A program made the position numbers and the translations under genes. A DNA stretch of 64,000 bases from Slackia sp. (GTDB taxonomy: Bacteria; Actinomycetota; Coriobacteriia; Coriobacteriales; Eggerthellaceae), in NCBI GenBank assembly GCA_029266945.1, contig JARIED010000028.1, positions 1-64,000 on the forward strand. Reading direction: 5' to 3'. Position 1 is the stretch's first letter, and each line of letters starts with the position of its first letter. The notes below the pieces were generated by a model. The model did no database searches. It was not told where the DNA came from and was given only the letters and a program-made list of their open reading frames with translations. This document shows, in pieces, positions 8,157-16,434 of this stretch.

Positions 8157-10775
8157 ATGGCTGAACCGCCTTACCGTATGTCCTCGCAGCAGGTGCTCGA
8201 CAAGCTCGACACCTCGGTGGACGGCCTTTCGAGCGAACAGGCTCGCACGCGCCTCGAGACGAACGGGCCTAACAAGCTCGCCGAAGGGAAGAAGAAAAGC
8301 GTCCTTGCGGTGTTCCTCGAACAGTTCAAGGACCTGCTGGTCGCCATTTTGATCATCGCGGCGGGCATTTCCGTGTTGACAGGGGATGCCGAGAGCACGC
8401 TCGTCATCATCGCCGTGCTCATTCTGAACGCGGTGCTCGGCACCGTTCAGTATATGAAAGCGGAAAAATCGCTCGATGCGCTCAGAAACATGTCGGCCCC
8501 CGTGGCCAAGGTCCTGCGTGACGGCGCACGCGAGGAAATCGCCGGCCCCGACGTGGTTCCGGGCGATTTGGTGTTCCTTGAAGCGGGCGACATGGTAGTC
8601 GCCGACGGCCGCCTGGTTGAATGTTACTCGCTCAAGATGAACGAAAGTTCGCTGACGGGCGAATCCGAAGCCGTCGAGAAAGACGCCGCAGCCCTGTCGG
8701 GCGATTCGGTCGCCCTGGGCGATCGGAAGAACATGGCGTTTTCGGGATCGCTCGTCACGTACGGCCGCGGCCTCATGGTGGTCACGGCCACGGGCATGCA
8801 GACCGAAATCGGCCATATCGCCCATCTTATGAACCAGACGCAGCAGCGTAAGACGCCGCTTCAGCAGAATCTCGACGACTTCTCGAAGAAGCTCGCCGCG
8901 GCGGTTCTGGCCGTATGCGTGCTCGTGTTCGCGCTGTCCGTTTTCCGCAGCCATATGCCCGTGATGGATTCGCTGCTGTTCGCCGTGGCGCTGGCCGTCG
9001 CCGCCATCCCCGAGGCGCTCAGCTCCATCGTCACCATAGTGCTTGCTATGGGAACGCAGAAGATGACCAAGGAAAACGCCATCATCAAAGACCTCAAGGC
9101 CGTCGAGAGCCTGGGCTCGGTGCGTGTGATCTGCACGGATAAGACGGGCACGCTGACGCAGAACAAGATGACGGTGGTCAAGGCCTGGTTCGACGGCAAG
9201 GAAGTCGAAGCCGCCGATGCATCGATGAGCGATCCGGTCGCTTTGCGCCTGATGCGCGTGGGCCTTCTGGCAAGCGACGCCACCACCGACGAAGAAACCG
9301 GCGCTGCGGTGGGCGATCCCACCGAAATCGCGCTGGTCGATTGGGGCGACGCGCACGGTCTGCGCGAAGAGGACGCCCGCGCTGCCTACGAGCGCCTGGG
9401 CGAGCTCGCGTTCGATTCCGACCGCAAGCTCATGAGCACGGTGCACGAAGTGGACGGCTCGCTTCTCATGCTGACCAAGGGCGCCCCCGACGTGTTGCTT
9501 GCTCGCTGCGTGCGCATGATGACGGCTGACGGCGACGTCGAGATGACCGACGAGATGCGCAAGCGCATCGCCCAGGCCAACGATGATTTCTCGCGTCAGG
9601 GTTTGCGCGTCTTGGCGTTCGCGAACCGTTCCGTCGATTCCGTCGATGTGACTTTCGATGACGAGCACGACTTCACGCTCGTCGGCCTGACCGCCATGGT
9701 GGACCCGCCGCGTCTGGAAAGCGCCCAGGCCGTGGCCGACGCCAAGCGCGGCGGCATCCGCACAGTTATGATCACGGGCGACCACAAGGTCACGGCGGCC
9801 GCAATCGGCCGCAGCGTCGGCATCTTCGAAAACGGCGATATCGTGCTCGAGGGCACCGAGCTCGACGCTATGACCGACGAGCAGTTCGATGAGGTCCTGC
9901 CCAAGGTGTCGGTGTATGCGCGCGTGTCCCCCGAGCATAAGATCCGCATCGTGTCGGCATGGCAGCGCCGCGGCTGCATCGTTTCCATGACGGGCGACGG
10001 CGTGAACGACGCACCTGCGCTCAAGCGCGCCGACGTGGGCGTGGCCATGGGCATCACGGGCACAGAGGTCAGCAAAGACGCGGCTTCCATGGTGCTTGCC
10101 GACGACAATTTCGCCACCATCGTGAAGGCCGTGGTGAACGGTCGCAGCATCTATGCGAACATCAAGAGCTCGATCCACTTCCTGCTGTCGGGCAACATGG
10201 CGGGCATCATGGCCGTGTTGTTCGCGTCGCTCATGGCGCTGCCCGTGCCGTTCGCTCCGGTTCATCTGCTGTTCATCAACCTGCTGACCGACAGCCTGCC
10301 TGCGATCGCGCTTGGCCTCGAACCTGCGCGCAAGGGCCTGCTCGACCAGAAGCCGCGCGACCCCAAGGCATCGATCCTCGACGCTCCGCTCGCGCGTAAG
10401 GTCGTTTGGCACGGCGCCTTGATCGCGACGGCGTCCATGACGGCGTTCTTCCTGGGCCTCAATGCCGGCGGCGCGGCCCTCGCGTCCACCATGGCGTTCG
10501 CGACGCTCGCGCTGGCGCGCTTGTTCCATGGCTTCAATTGCCGCGGCGAGGAGTCCATCTTCAAGCTGGGCCTGTTCACCAATAAATGGGTCCCGCTGGC
10601 GTGGCTGGGCGGCTTCATCCTGCTGGCGCTGGTTCTGTTCGTTCCGTTCCTGCAGAGCGCGTTCTCGGTCGCTCCGCTGACGGGCATGCAGTTCGTCCAG
10701 ATCATCGGCCTGGCGTTCGCTCCCACCGCGATCGTGCAGGTCGGCCGCCTGATCAAGATGGCTTTCAACAAGTAG
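8157..10775 (+). CDS. P2A-type cation (probably calcium) transporting ATPase
   Basis: An 872-residue P-type ATPase. In order: N-terminal cation-ATPase domain (1-70), membrane helices M1-M2, actuator domain with T-G-E-S (about 163-166), M3-M4 containing I-P-E-A-L, the phosphorylation motif D-K-T-G-T-L-T (Asp near residue 328), the nucleotide domain with K-G-A-P-D, hinge G-D-G-V-N-D-A-P (about 612-619), and M5-M10 with N-L-L-T-D-S-L-P-A-I-A-L-G. The PEAL motif and the N-x-x-T-D of M6 are those of calcium pumps of the SERCA/PMCA type, so Ca2+ export is likely; Mn2+ is possible. The start at 8157 follows AAAGGGGAA; longer frames overlap the regulator gene. Confidence 0.9.
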   Translation: MAEPPYRMSSQQVLDKLDTSVDGLSSEQARTRLETNGPNKLAEGKKKSVLAVFLEQFKDLLVAILIIAAGISVLTGDAESTLVIIAVLILNAVLGTVQYMKAEKSLDALRNMSAPVAKVLRDGAREEIAGPDVVPGDLVFLEAGDMVVADGRLVECYSLKMNESSLTGESEAVEKDAAALSGDSVALGDRKNMAFSGSLVTYGRGLMVVTATGMQTEIGHIAHLMNQTQQRKTPLQQNLDDFSKKLAAAVLAVCVLVFALSVFRSHMPVMDSLLFAVALAVAAIPEALSSIVTIVLAMGTQKMTKENAIIKDLKAVESLGSVRVICTDKTGTLTQNKMTVVKAWFDGKEVEAADASMSDPVALRLMRVGLLASDATTDEETGAAVGDPTEIALVDWGDAHGLREEDARAAYERLGELAFDSDRKLMSTVHEVDGSLLMLTKGAPDVLLARCVRMMTADGDVEMTDEMRKRIAQANDDFSRQGLRVLAFANRSVDSVDVTFDDEHDFTLVGLTAMVDPPRLESAQAVADAKRGGIRTVMITGDHKVTAAAIGRSVGIFENGDIVLEGTELDAMTDEQFDEVLPKVSVYARVSPEHKIRIVSAWQRRGCIVSMTGDGVNDAPALKRADVGVAMGITGTEVSKDAASMVLADDNFATIVKAVVNGRSIYANIKSSIHFLLSGNMAGIMAVLFASLMALPVPFAPVHLLFINLLTDSLPAIALGLEPARKGLLDQKPRDPKASILDAPLARKVVWHGALIATASMTAFFLGLNAGGAALASTMAFATLALARLFHGFNCRGEESIFKLGLFTNKWVPLAWLGGFILLALVLFVPFLQSAFSVAPLTGMQFVQIIGLAFAPTAIVQVGRLIKMAFNK

Positions 10776-10800
10776 ACCGAACGGGTTTTCGGTCATCGCC

Positions 10801-10836
10801 GAAGAAGGCGGCCTGCGCTTGCGGGCCGCCTTCTTC
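10801..10836 (+). terminator. Hairpin terminator after the P-type ATPase gene
   Basis: Thirteen-base-pair stem (10801-10813 with 10824-10836). The tail is CGCGTTTG, so the U-run is poor and termination may be incomplete. Confidence 0.6.
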
Positions 10837-10916
10837 GCGTTTGCCGGCGCGCTTTCGCATGTCGAGGAGGGCGATGTCGCGACTGCGGCATGGAGTTCGT
10901 CGAATGAAGGTTATCA

Positions 10917-10954
10917 AGGGGAAACGCCCGGATAAGATGCCGGGCGTTTCCCCT
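10917..10954. other. Unassigned 14-bp stem-loop upstream of the rpsB promoter
   Basis: Perfect repeat 10917-10930 with 10941-10954 and a 10-nt loop. There is no T-run on either side. It lies between the ATPase terminator and the rpsB promoter, so it is neither in the mature rpsB leader nor needed by the ATPase gene; function unknown. Confidence 0.5.
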
Positions 10955-11032
10955 CGGTATGCGTTCGGTCGCCTTTGCCGGCGTGTTTCCTGTCTTTTCG
11001 TCCATAGGTGCATGCGGAACGGCAAATTTTTC

Positions 11033-11060
11033 TTGCATTGCGTTCGTTCGATCGTATAAT
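11033..11060 (+). promoter_or_regulatory. Strong sigma-70-type promoter for rpsB-tsf
   Basis: TTGCAT (11033-11038) and a consensus TATAAT (11055-11060) with 16-nt spacing. The predicted transcription start near 11067 gives a leader of about 110 nt, long enough for the autoregulatory S2 leader known in other bacteria. Confidence 0.75.
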
Positions 11061-11175
11061 GGCGAAGTTTCTATATTTCACATGTCTGCGCGACCTTCTC
11101 ACCGCGAGTGGCCACTGAAAAAGGCTGCGGGAGGGGGGATGACCGCAGGCAGAGGTTTAACGAATGGAGATTGCA

Positions 11176-11925
11176 ATGGCGAAAGTCAGCATCAAGAGCC
11201 TGCTCGACGCGGGCGCGCACTTCGGTCACCAGACCCGTCGCTGGAACCCCAAGATGAAGCCCTACATCTTCGGTAACCGTGGCGACATCTACATCATCGA
11301 CCTGAAGAAGACCCTGATCGGTCTCGACCAGTCCTACACCTTCGTTGAGAACGTCGCCAAGAAGGGCGGCACCGTCCTCTTCGTCGGCACCAAGAAGCAG
11401 GCCCAGGAGGCCATCGCTGCTCAGGCCGACCGCTGCGGCATGCCCTACGTGAATTCCCGTTGGCTCGGCGGCATGCTGACCAACTTCGTCACCATTCGCT
11501 CCCGCGTTGCCCGCATGGAAGAGCTCGAGGCTATGGAGGCCGACGGCCGCATGGACGTTCTGCCCAAGAAGGAGCAGGTCCTGCTGAAGAAGGAACTCGC
11601 CAAGCTGCAGACCAACCTCAACGGTATCCGCAACATGAAGACCGTCCCTGACGCCATCTTCGTCGTTGACACCAACCGCGAGCAGCTCGCCATCCACGAG
11701 GCCAAGCGTCTCGGCATCCCCGTGGTCGGCACCCTCGACACCAACTGCGATCCCGACGACGTCGAGTTCGGTATTCCTGCCAACGACGACGCCATCCGCT
11801 CCGTCGACCTGCTCTGCACCTTCGTCGCCGATGCTGTGATCGCCGCCACCGGCGCTCCTGCCATCGAAGAGGAAATGGCTGCTCAGGCCGAGGCCGCTGA
11901 GGCCGAGGCTCCTGCCGCCGAATAA
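11176..11925 (+). CDS. rpsB: 30S ribosomal protein S2
   Basis: A 249-residue S2 protein. It starts with the family's [25 protein letters not shown] block and contains [13 protein letters not shown] and the [11 protein letters not shown] segment; the last 25 residues are an Ala/Glu tail. The ATG at 11176 is preferred over the in-frame ATG at 11164 because GGAG sits 6 nt upstream and family members begin MAxVSxK. It is paired with tsf downstream as in most bacteria, with a stem-loop between them. Confidence 0.96.
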   Translation: MAKVSIKSLLDAGAHFGHQTRRWNPKMKPYIFGNRGDIYIIDLKKTLIGLDQSYTFVENVAKKGGTVLFVGTKKQAQEAIAAQADRCGMPYVNSRWLGGMLTNFVTIRSRVARMEELEAMEADGRMDVLPKKEQVLLKKELAKLQTNLNGIRNMKTVPDAIFVVDTNREQLAIHEAKRLGIPVVGTLDTNCDPDDVEFGIPANDDAIRSVDLLCTFVADAVIAATGAPAIEEEMAAQAEAAEAEAPAAE

Positions 11926-11940
11926 ATACGTTATATAAGT

Positions 11941-11981
11941 ACGACGGCCCTTCGCCGCAAAGGCGCTCGAAGGGCCGTCGT
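11941..11981 (+). terminator. Intercistronic stem-loop between rpsB and tsf (probable partial terminator)
   Basis: Fourteen-base-pair stem 11941-11954 with 11968-11981 and an inner CGCC/GGCG pairing. The following sequence has only TTCG, so readthrough into tsf is expected and the element may set the S2 to EF-Ts ratio. Confidence 0.6.
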
Positions 11982-12002
11982 TCGAATGGAAGGAATTTCC
12001 CC

Positions 12003-12863
12003 ATGGCTAACATTACCGCTGCTATGGTCAAAGAGCTCCGCGAGATGACCGGCGCCGGCATGATGGAGTGCAAGAAGGCCCTGGTCGAGGCTGAGGGCGA
12101 GATGGAGAAGGCCGTCGACGTTCTGCGCACCCGCGGTCTTGCCGCTGTCGCCAAGAAGGCCGGCCGTGCCACCAACGAGGGCACCGTCATGGCTCTCGTC
12201 TCCGAGGACGGCACCACCGGTGCTCTCGTCGAGCTCAACTGCGAGACCGACTTCGTCGGCATGAACGAGAAGTTCAAGGCCTACGCTGAGAAGATCGCCC
12301 GTGCCGCCGTGGCCGCCAAGCCTGCCGACATGGACGCTCTGAAGGCCGCCGAGGTCGAGGGCGAGACCGTCGAGGCCGTCGTCACCGACTGCATCCACGT
12401 GATGGGCGAGAACACGCAGCTCGCTCGCTTCGCCGTCGTCGAGGCCGGCGCTGTTTCTTCCTACATCCACATGGGTGGCAAGATCGGCGTTCTGGTTTCC
12501 TTCGATGTCGAGGGGGTCGACATCGCTTCCGACGAGTTCGCTCACTACGGCCGCGACGTTGCCATGCAGGTCGCCGCTGTCGACCCGATCGCCGCTAACC
12601 GCGACCAGGTCGACCCCGCCGTCGTCGAGCACGAGATGGGTATCTATAAGGCTCAGGCCGCCGAGTCCGGCAAGCCCGAGGCTATCCAGGAAAAGATGGC
12701 CACCGGCCGCCTGGAGAAGTTCTTCAAGGAGCAGTGCCTCACCGAGCAGGCTTTCGTGAAGAACCCCGACCAGACCATCAACCAGTACACCGACGAGGTT
12801 GCTAAGAAGCTGGGCGGTTCCATCAAGGTCGTCGACTTCAAGCGCTTCGCTCTGGGCGAGTAA
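12003..12863 (+). CDS. tsf: Elongation factor Ts
   Basis: A 286-residue EF-Ts, the nucleotide exchange factor for EF-Tu. The N-terminal UBA-like module (1-50) shows V-K-E-L-R-E-M-T-G-A-G-M-M-E-C-K-K-A-L and is followed by the signature E-L-N-C-E-T-D-F-V (about 79-87). The C-terminal part has the conserved E-Q-C-L-T-E-Q-A-F-V. Length fits the family. The ribosome binding site GGAAGGAA precedes the start by 7 nt. It is the second gene of the rpsB-tsf unit and is followed by a strong terminator. Confidence 0.97.
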   Translation: MANITAAMVKELREMTGAGMMECKKALVEAEGEMEKAVDVLRTRGLAAVAKKAGRATNEGTVMALVSEDGTTGALVELNCETDFVGMNEKFKAYAEKIARAAVAAKPADMDALKAAEVEGETVEAVVTDCIHVMGENTQLARFAVVEAGAVSSYIHMGGKIGVLVSFDVEGVDIASDEFAHYGRDVAMQVAAVDPIAANRDQVDPAVVEHEMGIYKAQAAESGKPEAIQEKMATGRLEKFFKEQCLTEQAFVKNPDQTINQYTDEVAKKLGGSIKVVDFKRFALGE

Positions 12864-13222
12864 AAGCCCGTTTGCCATTGCGCATCGGTTTTATAAAAGG
12901 GGATTCGTTTCGAATCCCCTTTTTGCGTCTTTGGCCTGCCTCTTTTGGCTCATGGGCGCGATTGCGGGATGTGCATTGCGTATAATGTTTCAAACGGAAA
13001 ATTGCTCGAGGCGTCGTATCCGCGTTCGTCCAAAAGAGGATACGCTGTTAATTTGACGTGGGCCTACCATCCATTAGCGCCGTTTTGGAATCGTCTTTTC
13101 GCAATTGAAGAGAGGCCTCTTGACGAAACGATATTTGGCGGGCCTTGATGCGGCTTGATCGGCTGTGCTGCAACGGGTATCTTTCGCGATTTGCGGAGGG
13201 GATTCAAGGGGGATAACACGCA
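12864..13222 (+). other. 359-nt intergenic region after tsf
   Basis: It holds the tsf terminator (12895-12923) and an isolated TATAAT (12981-12986) lacking a convincing -35, which may serve the membrane-protein gene at 13223. Small frames at 12945-13148 (plus) and 13064-13345 (minus) resemble no family I know and have no ribosome binding site. Base composition drops toward A/T from about 12,960 on. Confidence 0.5.
12895..12923 (+). terminator. Intrinsic terminator after tsf
   Basis: AAAAGGGGATTCG (12895-12907) pairs with 12911-12923 around a 3-nt loop, ending in a TTTTT run. Confidence 0.88.
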
Positions 13223-14929
13223 ATGAATAGACGGAACGAATGCGAAAGCAATCGGAGTGGTTGCCCGCGCTCTACTGTTGTCGTTTCGAGCCGGCCTGTT
13301 GCTTTCGAAAGTCTTCCGAAGAAGGGCGTTTCGTGTGCTCGCCAACGTATGTCCCGCATTTTCTCTGCCGTTCCTTTTTTTGGCGCACGCTGCTATTTCG
13401 TTTATGTCGCAGTTGTTTTGGCGCTGCTTCTTTGCGTCAATCCATTCATTGAGTATTACCAGCAGTATGGGATTGCGCCGTATAACGCGATTTTATTCGG
13501 AGCGGCGGCTTTGTTCGGTTTGGCTTTCGTTGCCGCCCTGGTCGGCATGAGGTCCACGGGCGGAAAGAGGGGAGGACACCGAAGGCGGTCCAGCGATGGA
13601 TGCCGTGGATTCGGTGACCTCCGTGTTTTTTCATTCCTTATCGTTTTCGGCGGTGCGGCTCTTTTCGCTATCCAGATGGCAATCGTGTACGGTTGCTGGT
13701 TCAAAACCGGATGGGATATTTTCGAAATCACGCATCCCGAGTTGGCACATCTTGATCCAGCTTATTTCTCCACCTATCCTAATCAGTGGTTTATAACGGG
13801 ATTCTTTTCCGTTGCGGCGAATATCGCTCACTTCTTCAATGTCGACCAGTATCTACTGTTTGTTATTGGAAGCTGCGCTAGCGTTACGATATCGGTAGTG
13901 CTCGCTTCTTTCGTCGGTCGTGCTATCGGTGGTACGTTTGTCGGTCTTTCGACGTTCGCGGTGTCGTTCGTTTTGTGCGGATTGTCGCCTAACATCTTTA
14001 TTCCGTATACGGATTCTTACGGAATGCTTTGCCCTACGGTTGCTCTGTTCTTTTACGCGGTCGTCAAGAAGCCGTGGCTCAGGGTGTCCGGCGTGGTTTT
14101 TTTTGGATACATCGGGTATTGCATCAAGCCGACGGGAATTTTCATCGTGGCCGCCGTTGCTGTCGTTGAGCTCTGCCGCCTGCTTTCTAAAATACTCGGT
14201 GGCCGTCTTGGCCGCATGGATATGCGCTCTGTGGCTGGTTCATTTTTGGGCGGCATCCTTTCATGCGTACTCGCGTTTTCTCTTGCTTCGTTTTTCGAAT
14301 CGAAGGTCGTTTTCGACAACGACGAAAGCAAGGCATTCAACGCTGCTCATTATTTGATGATGGGCTTTAATCAGGAAACGAACGGTGTCTACAGTCCAGA
14401 CGATTTCGCATTTTCCAGCGGATTCGATAATGTTTCTGATAGGACGGCGGGGAATCTGGACGTTTGGGCTGATCGTGTGCGTGAAGCAGGGGTTTCCGGA
14501 GTGACAAAGCTCCTAGTCGAGAAGGCCTGTTTGTCGTACGGTGAAGGCGCCTTTACATGGCGTGACTGGTATTTCGAAGATGTATACGGCCAAAATGTTC
14601 TTTTCAAATGGCTATATGGCATTCCCGACGAAGACGATACGCCGCTGAAGCTTGCGCCGGATGATGTCGTTCCATGGGCTTATTTCGCGCAAGTCGTTTG
14701 GTTTTTTGTTTTGCTGGGGATAGCGTCGAGTCTTTTCGCGCGAAAGATTCCGTCTCGTATTACGGTCGTTGCAATTGCGCTCTTTATGATCAGCGTGTTC
14801 TTGTTGCTGTTCGAATGCAGGGCAAGGTATCTATTCCTGTATGCTCCCTGTTTCGTTATTACCGGGATGTATGGCTGGATGTCGATTTCTCGTTATGTCG
14901 GTCGCCGTTTTTCGGCGGGAAGGCGCTAA
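13223..14929 (+). CDS. Multi-pass membrane protein, possibly GT-C fold glycosyltransferase
   Basis: A 568-residue protein with about 10-12 hydrophobic segments. An extracytoplasmic loop after the second or third segment contains T-G-W-D-I-F-E-I, later Y-F-S-T-Y-P-N-Q-W-F, which resembles the acidic-loop and Y-x-x-Y-P-N-N pattern of PMT/ArnT-like GT-C glycosyltransferases. The end has F-E-C-R-A-R-Y-L-F-L-Y-A-P, also seen in that group (E-x-R-Y-x-x-x-x-P). I infer transfer of a sugar from a polyprenyl-phosphate donor but cannot name the acceptor. Codon use is clearly less G/C-rich than its neighbours, suggesting acquisition. The start at 13223 follows AAGGGGG at 10 nt; an ATG at 13349 is an alternative. 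Confidence 0.6.
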   Translation: MNRRNECESNRSGCPRSTVVVSSRPVAFESLPKKGVSCARQRMSRIFSAVPFFGARCYFVYVAVVLALLLCVNPFIEYYQQYGIAPYNAILFGAAALFGLAFVAALVGMRSTGGKRGGHRRRSSDGCRGFGDLRVFSFLIVFGGAALFAIQMAIVYGCWFKTGWDIFEITHPELAHLDPAYFSTYPNQWFITGFFSVAANIAHFFNVDQYLLFVIGSCASVTISVVLASFVGRAIGGTFVGLSTFAVSFVLCGLSPNIFIPYTDSYGMLCPTVALFFYAVVKKPWLRVSGVVFFGYIGYCIKPTGIFIVAAVAVVELCRLLSKILGGRLGRMDMRSVAGSFLGGILSCVLAFSLASFFESKVVFDNDESKAFNAAHYLMMGFNQETNGVYSPDDFAFSSGFDNVSDRTAGNLDVWADRVREAGVSGVTKLLVEKACLSYGEGAFTWRDWYFEDVYGQNVLFKWLYGIPDEDDTPLKLAPDDVVPWAYFAQVVWFFVLLGIASSLFARKIPSRITVVAIALFMISVFLLLFECRARYLFLYAPCFVITGMYGWMSISRYVGRRFSAGRR

Positions 14930-15018
14930 GCCGAAGGATGGTCGCTATTCAGAATCTCCGCTTTCTGAATCGGCTGCATGTAGGCACGCCTCGCTTTCTT
15001 CGGGCGCTGTGGTTTTAT

Positions 15019-15060
15019 GAAAGGGTTGGGGCGCAAGGGTTCAACCCTTTCGTCTTTTTT
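15019..15060 (+). terminator. Terminator after the membrane-protein gene, with alternative pairing
   Basis: GAAAGGGTTG (15019-15028) can pair with 15042-15051, followed by GTC and six T. A second copy of AAGGGTT at 15035-15041 competes for the same right arm, so two mutually exclusive hairpins are possible. Confidence 0.65.
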
Positions 15061-15066
15061 GGGAAA

Positions 15067-15081
15067 ATGCACGAAGTGCAT
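15067..15081. promoter_or_regulatory. Perfect inverted repeat upstream of murA, candidate operator
   Basis: ATGCAC-GAA-GTGCAT is a 6-3-6 palindrome between the two hairpins upstream of murA. TTGGGA (15059-15064) and TATGCT (15081-15086) flank it at 16-nt spacing and could form a weak promoter with the palindrome filling its spacer. Confidence 0.4.
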
Positions 15082-15090
15082 ATGCTATTC

Positions 15091-15115
15091 AAGCCGCTTT
15101 CCGAGCGGCTTTTTA
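15091..15115 (+). terminator. Short terminator 21 nt before murA
   Basis: AAGCCGCT (15091-15098) pairs with 15104-15111 around a 5-nt loop and is followed by TTTTAT. It either ends upstream transcription or attenuates transcripts entering murA. Confidence 0.65.
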
Positions 15116-15135
15116 TAGAAAAGGGGATCGAAATC

Positions 15136-16419
15136 ATGGCGAAAGAGATGATCGTCGTCGAAGGCGGCACGCCGCTCGTTGGAGAGGTCCGCGTTTCCGG
15201 CGCGAAGAATTCCGCCCTCAAGCTCATCGCTGCGTCCATCCTCGGCGCAGGCGAAAGCGTCATTCACAACGTCCCGCTTATTTCCGATATCGCCGTCATG
15301 TCCAAGGTGCTCGAGATGCTCGGCGCCCGCGTGCACCGCGAGGACCATACGCTCGTGATCGATACGGCGAACGTCGATACGTGGGAAACTCCCTACGAGC
15401 TGGTTTCCAAGATGCGCGCCTCCATTTCGGTGCTCGGCCCGCTCGTAGCCCGTTTCGGGCGAGCTCGCGTGGCCATGCCCGGCGGCTGCAACCTCGGCGC
15501 CCGCAAGATCGATATGCACATGGTGGGCATGGAGGCCCTCGGCGTGCATTTCGAAACCGACCACGGCTATATCGAGGCGAGCGCGCCTAACGGTTTGCAC
15601 GGCGCTTACGTCGCGCTTGACTTCCCGAGCGTCGGCGCCACCGAGAACACCATGATGTGCGCGGTCACCGCCGAAGGCGAGACCATCATCGAAAACGCCG
15701 CGCGCGAACCTGAAATCGAAGATTTGGCAGACATGCTCAACGCCATGGGCGCGCGCGTCAGCGGGGCGGGCTCCCCGACCATTGTTGTCGAGGGCGTTTC
15801 TGCGTCCGACCTGCATCCGTGCGAGCACACCACGGTGGGCGACCGCATCGAGGCTGGAACGTTCTTGGTGGGCGGTGCTATGACGGGCGGCCCTGTCACG
15901 GTGCGCGGCATCGAGCCCGGCTTCTTGCGCATGGCGCTCATGAAACTTCATGCTATGGGTTGCGCCGTCGATTTCGGCAGCGATTGGATCACCGTTTCCA
16001 GGAAGGGTCCCCTCGAGGCGATCGACATCCAGACGTTGCCTCATCCTGGATTCCCCACCGACCTTCAGGCCCAGTTCATGCTGCTGGCCGCCGTCGCGCA
16101 GGGCAACTCGGTCATTACCGAGAACGTGTTCGAGAACCGCTTCATGTTCGCCGACGAGATCGGCCGCATGGGCGCTAGCGTGACCATCGAGGACCATCAC
16201 GCCATCGTCGAGGGCGTGACGTCGCTGCAGGGTACCGATGTCAAGGCCACCGACCTTCGCTGCGGCGCGGCGCTGGTCCTCGCGGGCGTTTTCGCCGAAG
16301 GCACCACGCGCGTGCATAAGGTCCACCATATCGACCGCGGTTACGAAGACTACGTCGGCAAGCTTTCTTCTCTCGGCGCCCGCCTGCATCGCGAGCCCGA
16401 CGAAGACATCGATTGGTAG
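15136..16419 (+). CDS. murA: UDP-N-acetylglucosamine 1-carboxyvinyltransferase
   Basis: A 427-residue MurA, which transfers enolpyruvate from PEP to UDP-GlcNAc, the first committed step of peptidoglycan synthesis. It has S-G-A-K-N-S-A-L-K (about 21-29, catalytic Lys region), M-R-A-S-I-S-V-L-G-P-L, the active-site loop P-G-G-C-N-L-G-A-R with the PEP/fosfomycin-reactive cysteine near residue 118, and P-T-D-L-Q-A-Q-F-M. The cysteine is present, so no intrinsic fosfomycin resistance by Cys-to-Asp change is predicted. The start at 15136 fits the family N terminus; longer in-frame extensions overlap the terminators. It lies ahead of an LCP-domain gene. Confidence 0.95.
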   Translation: MAKEMIVVEGGTPLVGEVRVSGAKNSALKLIAASILGAGESVIHNVPLISDIAVMSKVLEMLGARVHREDHTLVIDTANVDTWETPYELVSKMRASISVLGPLVARFGRARVAMPGGCNLGARKIDMHMVGMEALGVHFETDHGYIEASAPNGLHGAYVALDFPSVGATENTMMCAVTAEGETIIENAAREPEIEDLADMLNAMGARVSGAGSPTIVVEGVSASDLHPCEHTTVGDRIEAGTFLVGGAMTGGPVTVRGIEPGFLRMALMKLHAMGCAVDFGSDWITVSRKGPLEAIDIQTLPHPGFPTDLQAQFMLLAAVAQGNSVITENVFENRFMFADEIGRMGASVTIEDHHAIVEGVTSLQGTDVKATDLRCGAALVLAGVFAEGTTRVHKVHHIDRGYEDYVGKLSSLGARLHREPDEDIDW

Positions 16420-16434
16420 TGCGGAGCGGCGGAT

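Larger units (their letters stand above)
10776..11175 (+). other. 400-nt intergenic region with two hairpins and the rpsB promoter and leader
   Basis: No protein gene is convincing here. It contains the ATPase terminator (10801-10836), a second strong hairpin (10917-10930 with 10941-10954), the rpsB promoter (11033-11060) and an untranslated leader of about 110 nt with a G/C-rich hairpin (11124-11130 with 11143-11149). A short frame beginning ATG at 11139 has a strong GGGAGG before it but runs out of frame into rpsB. Confidence 0.6.

Noticed and set aside
8097-10796. Minus-strand open frame of about 900 codons antisense to the P-type ATPase
   Set aside because: Composition is Arg/His/Gln-rich with no hydrophobic core or motif; shadow of the ATPase gene.
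12945-13345. Small frames on both strands between tsf and the membrane-protein gene
   Set aside because: No ribosome binding site and no similarity to a family I recognise; the plus-strand frame also overlaps the isolated TATAAT.
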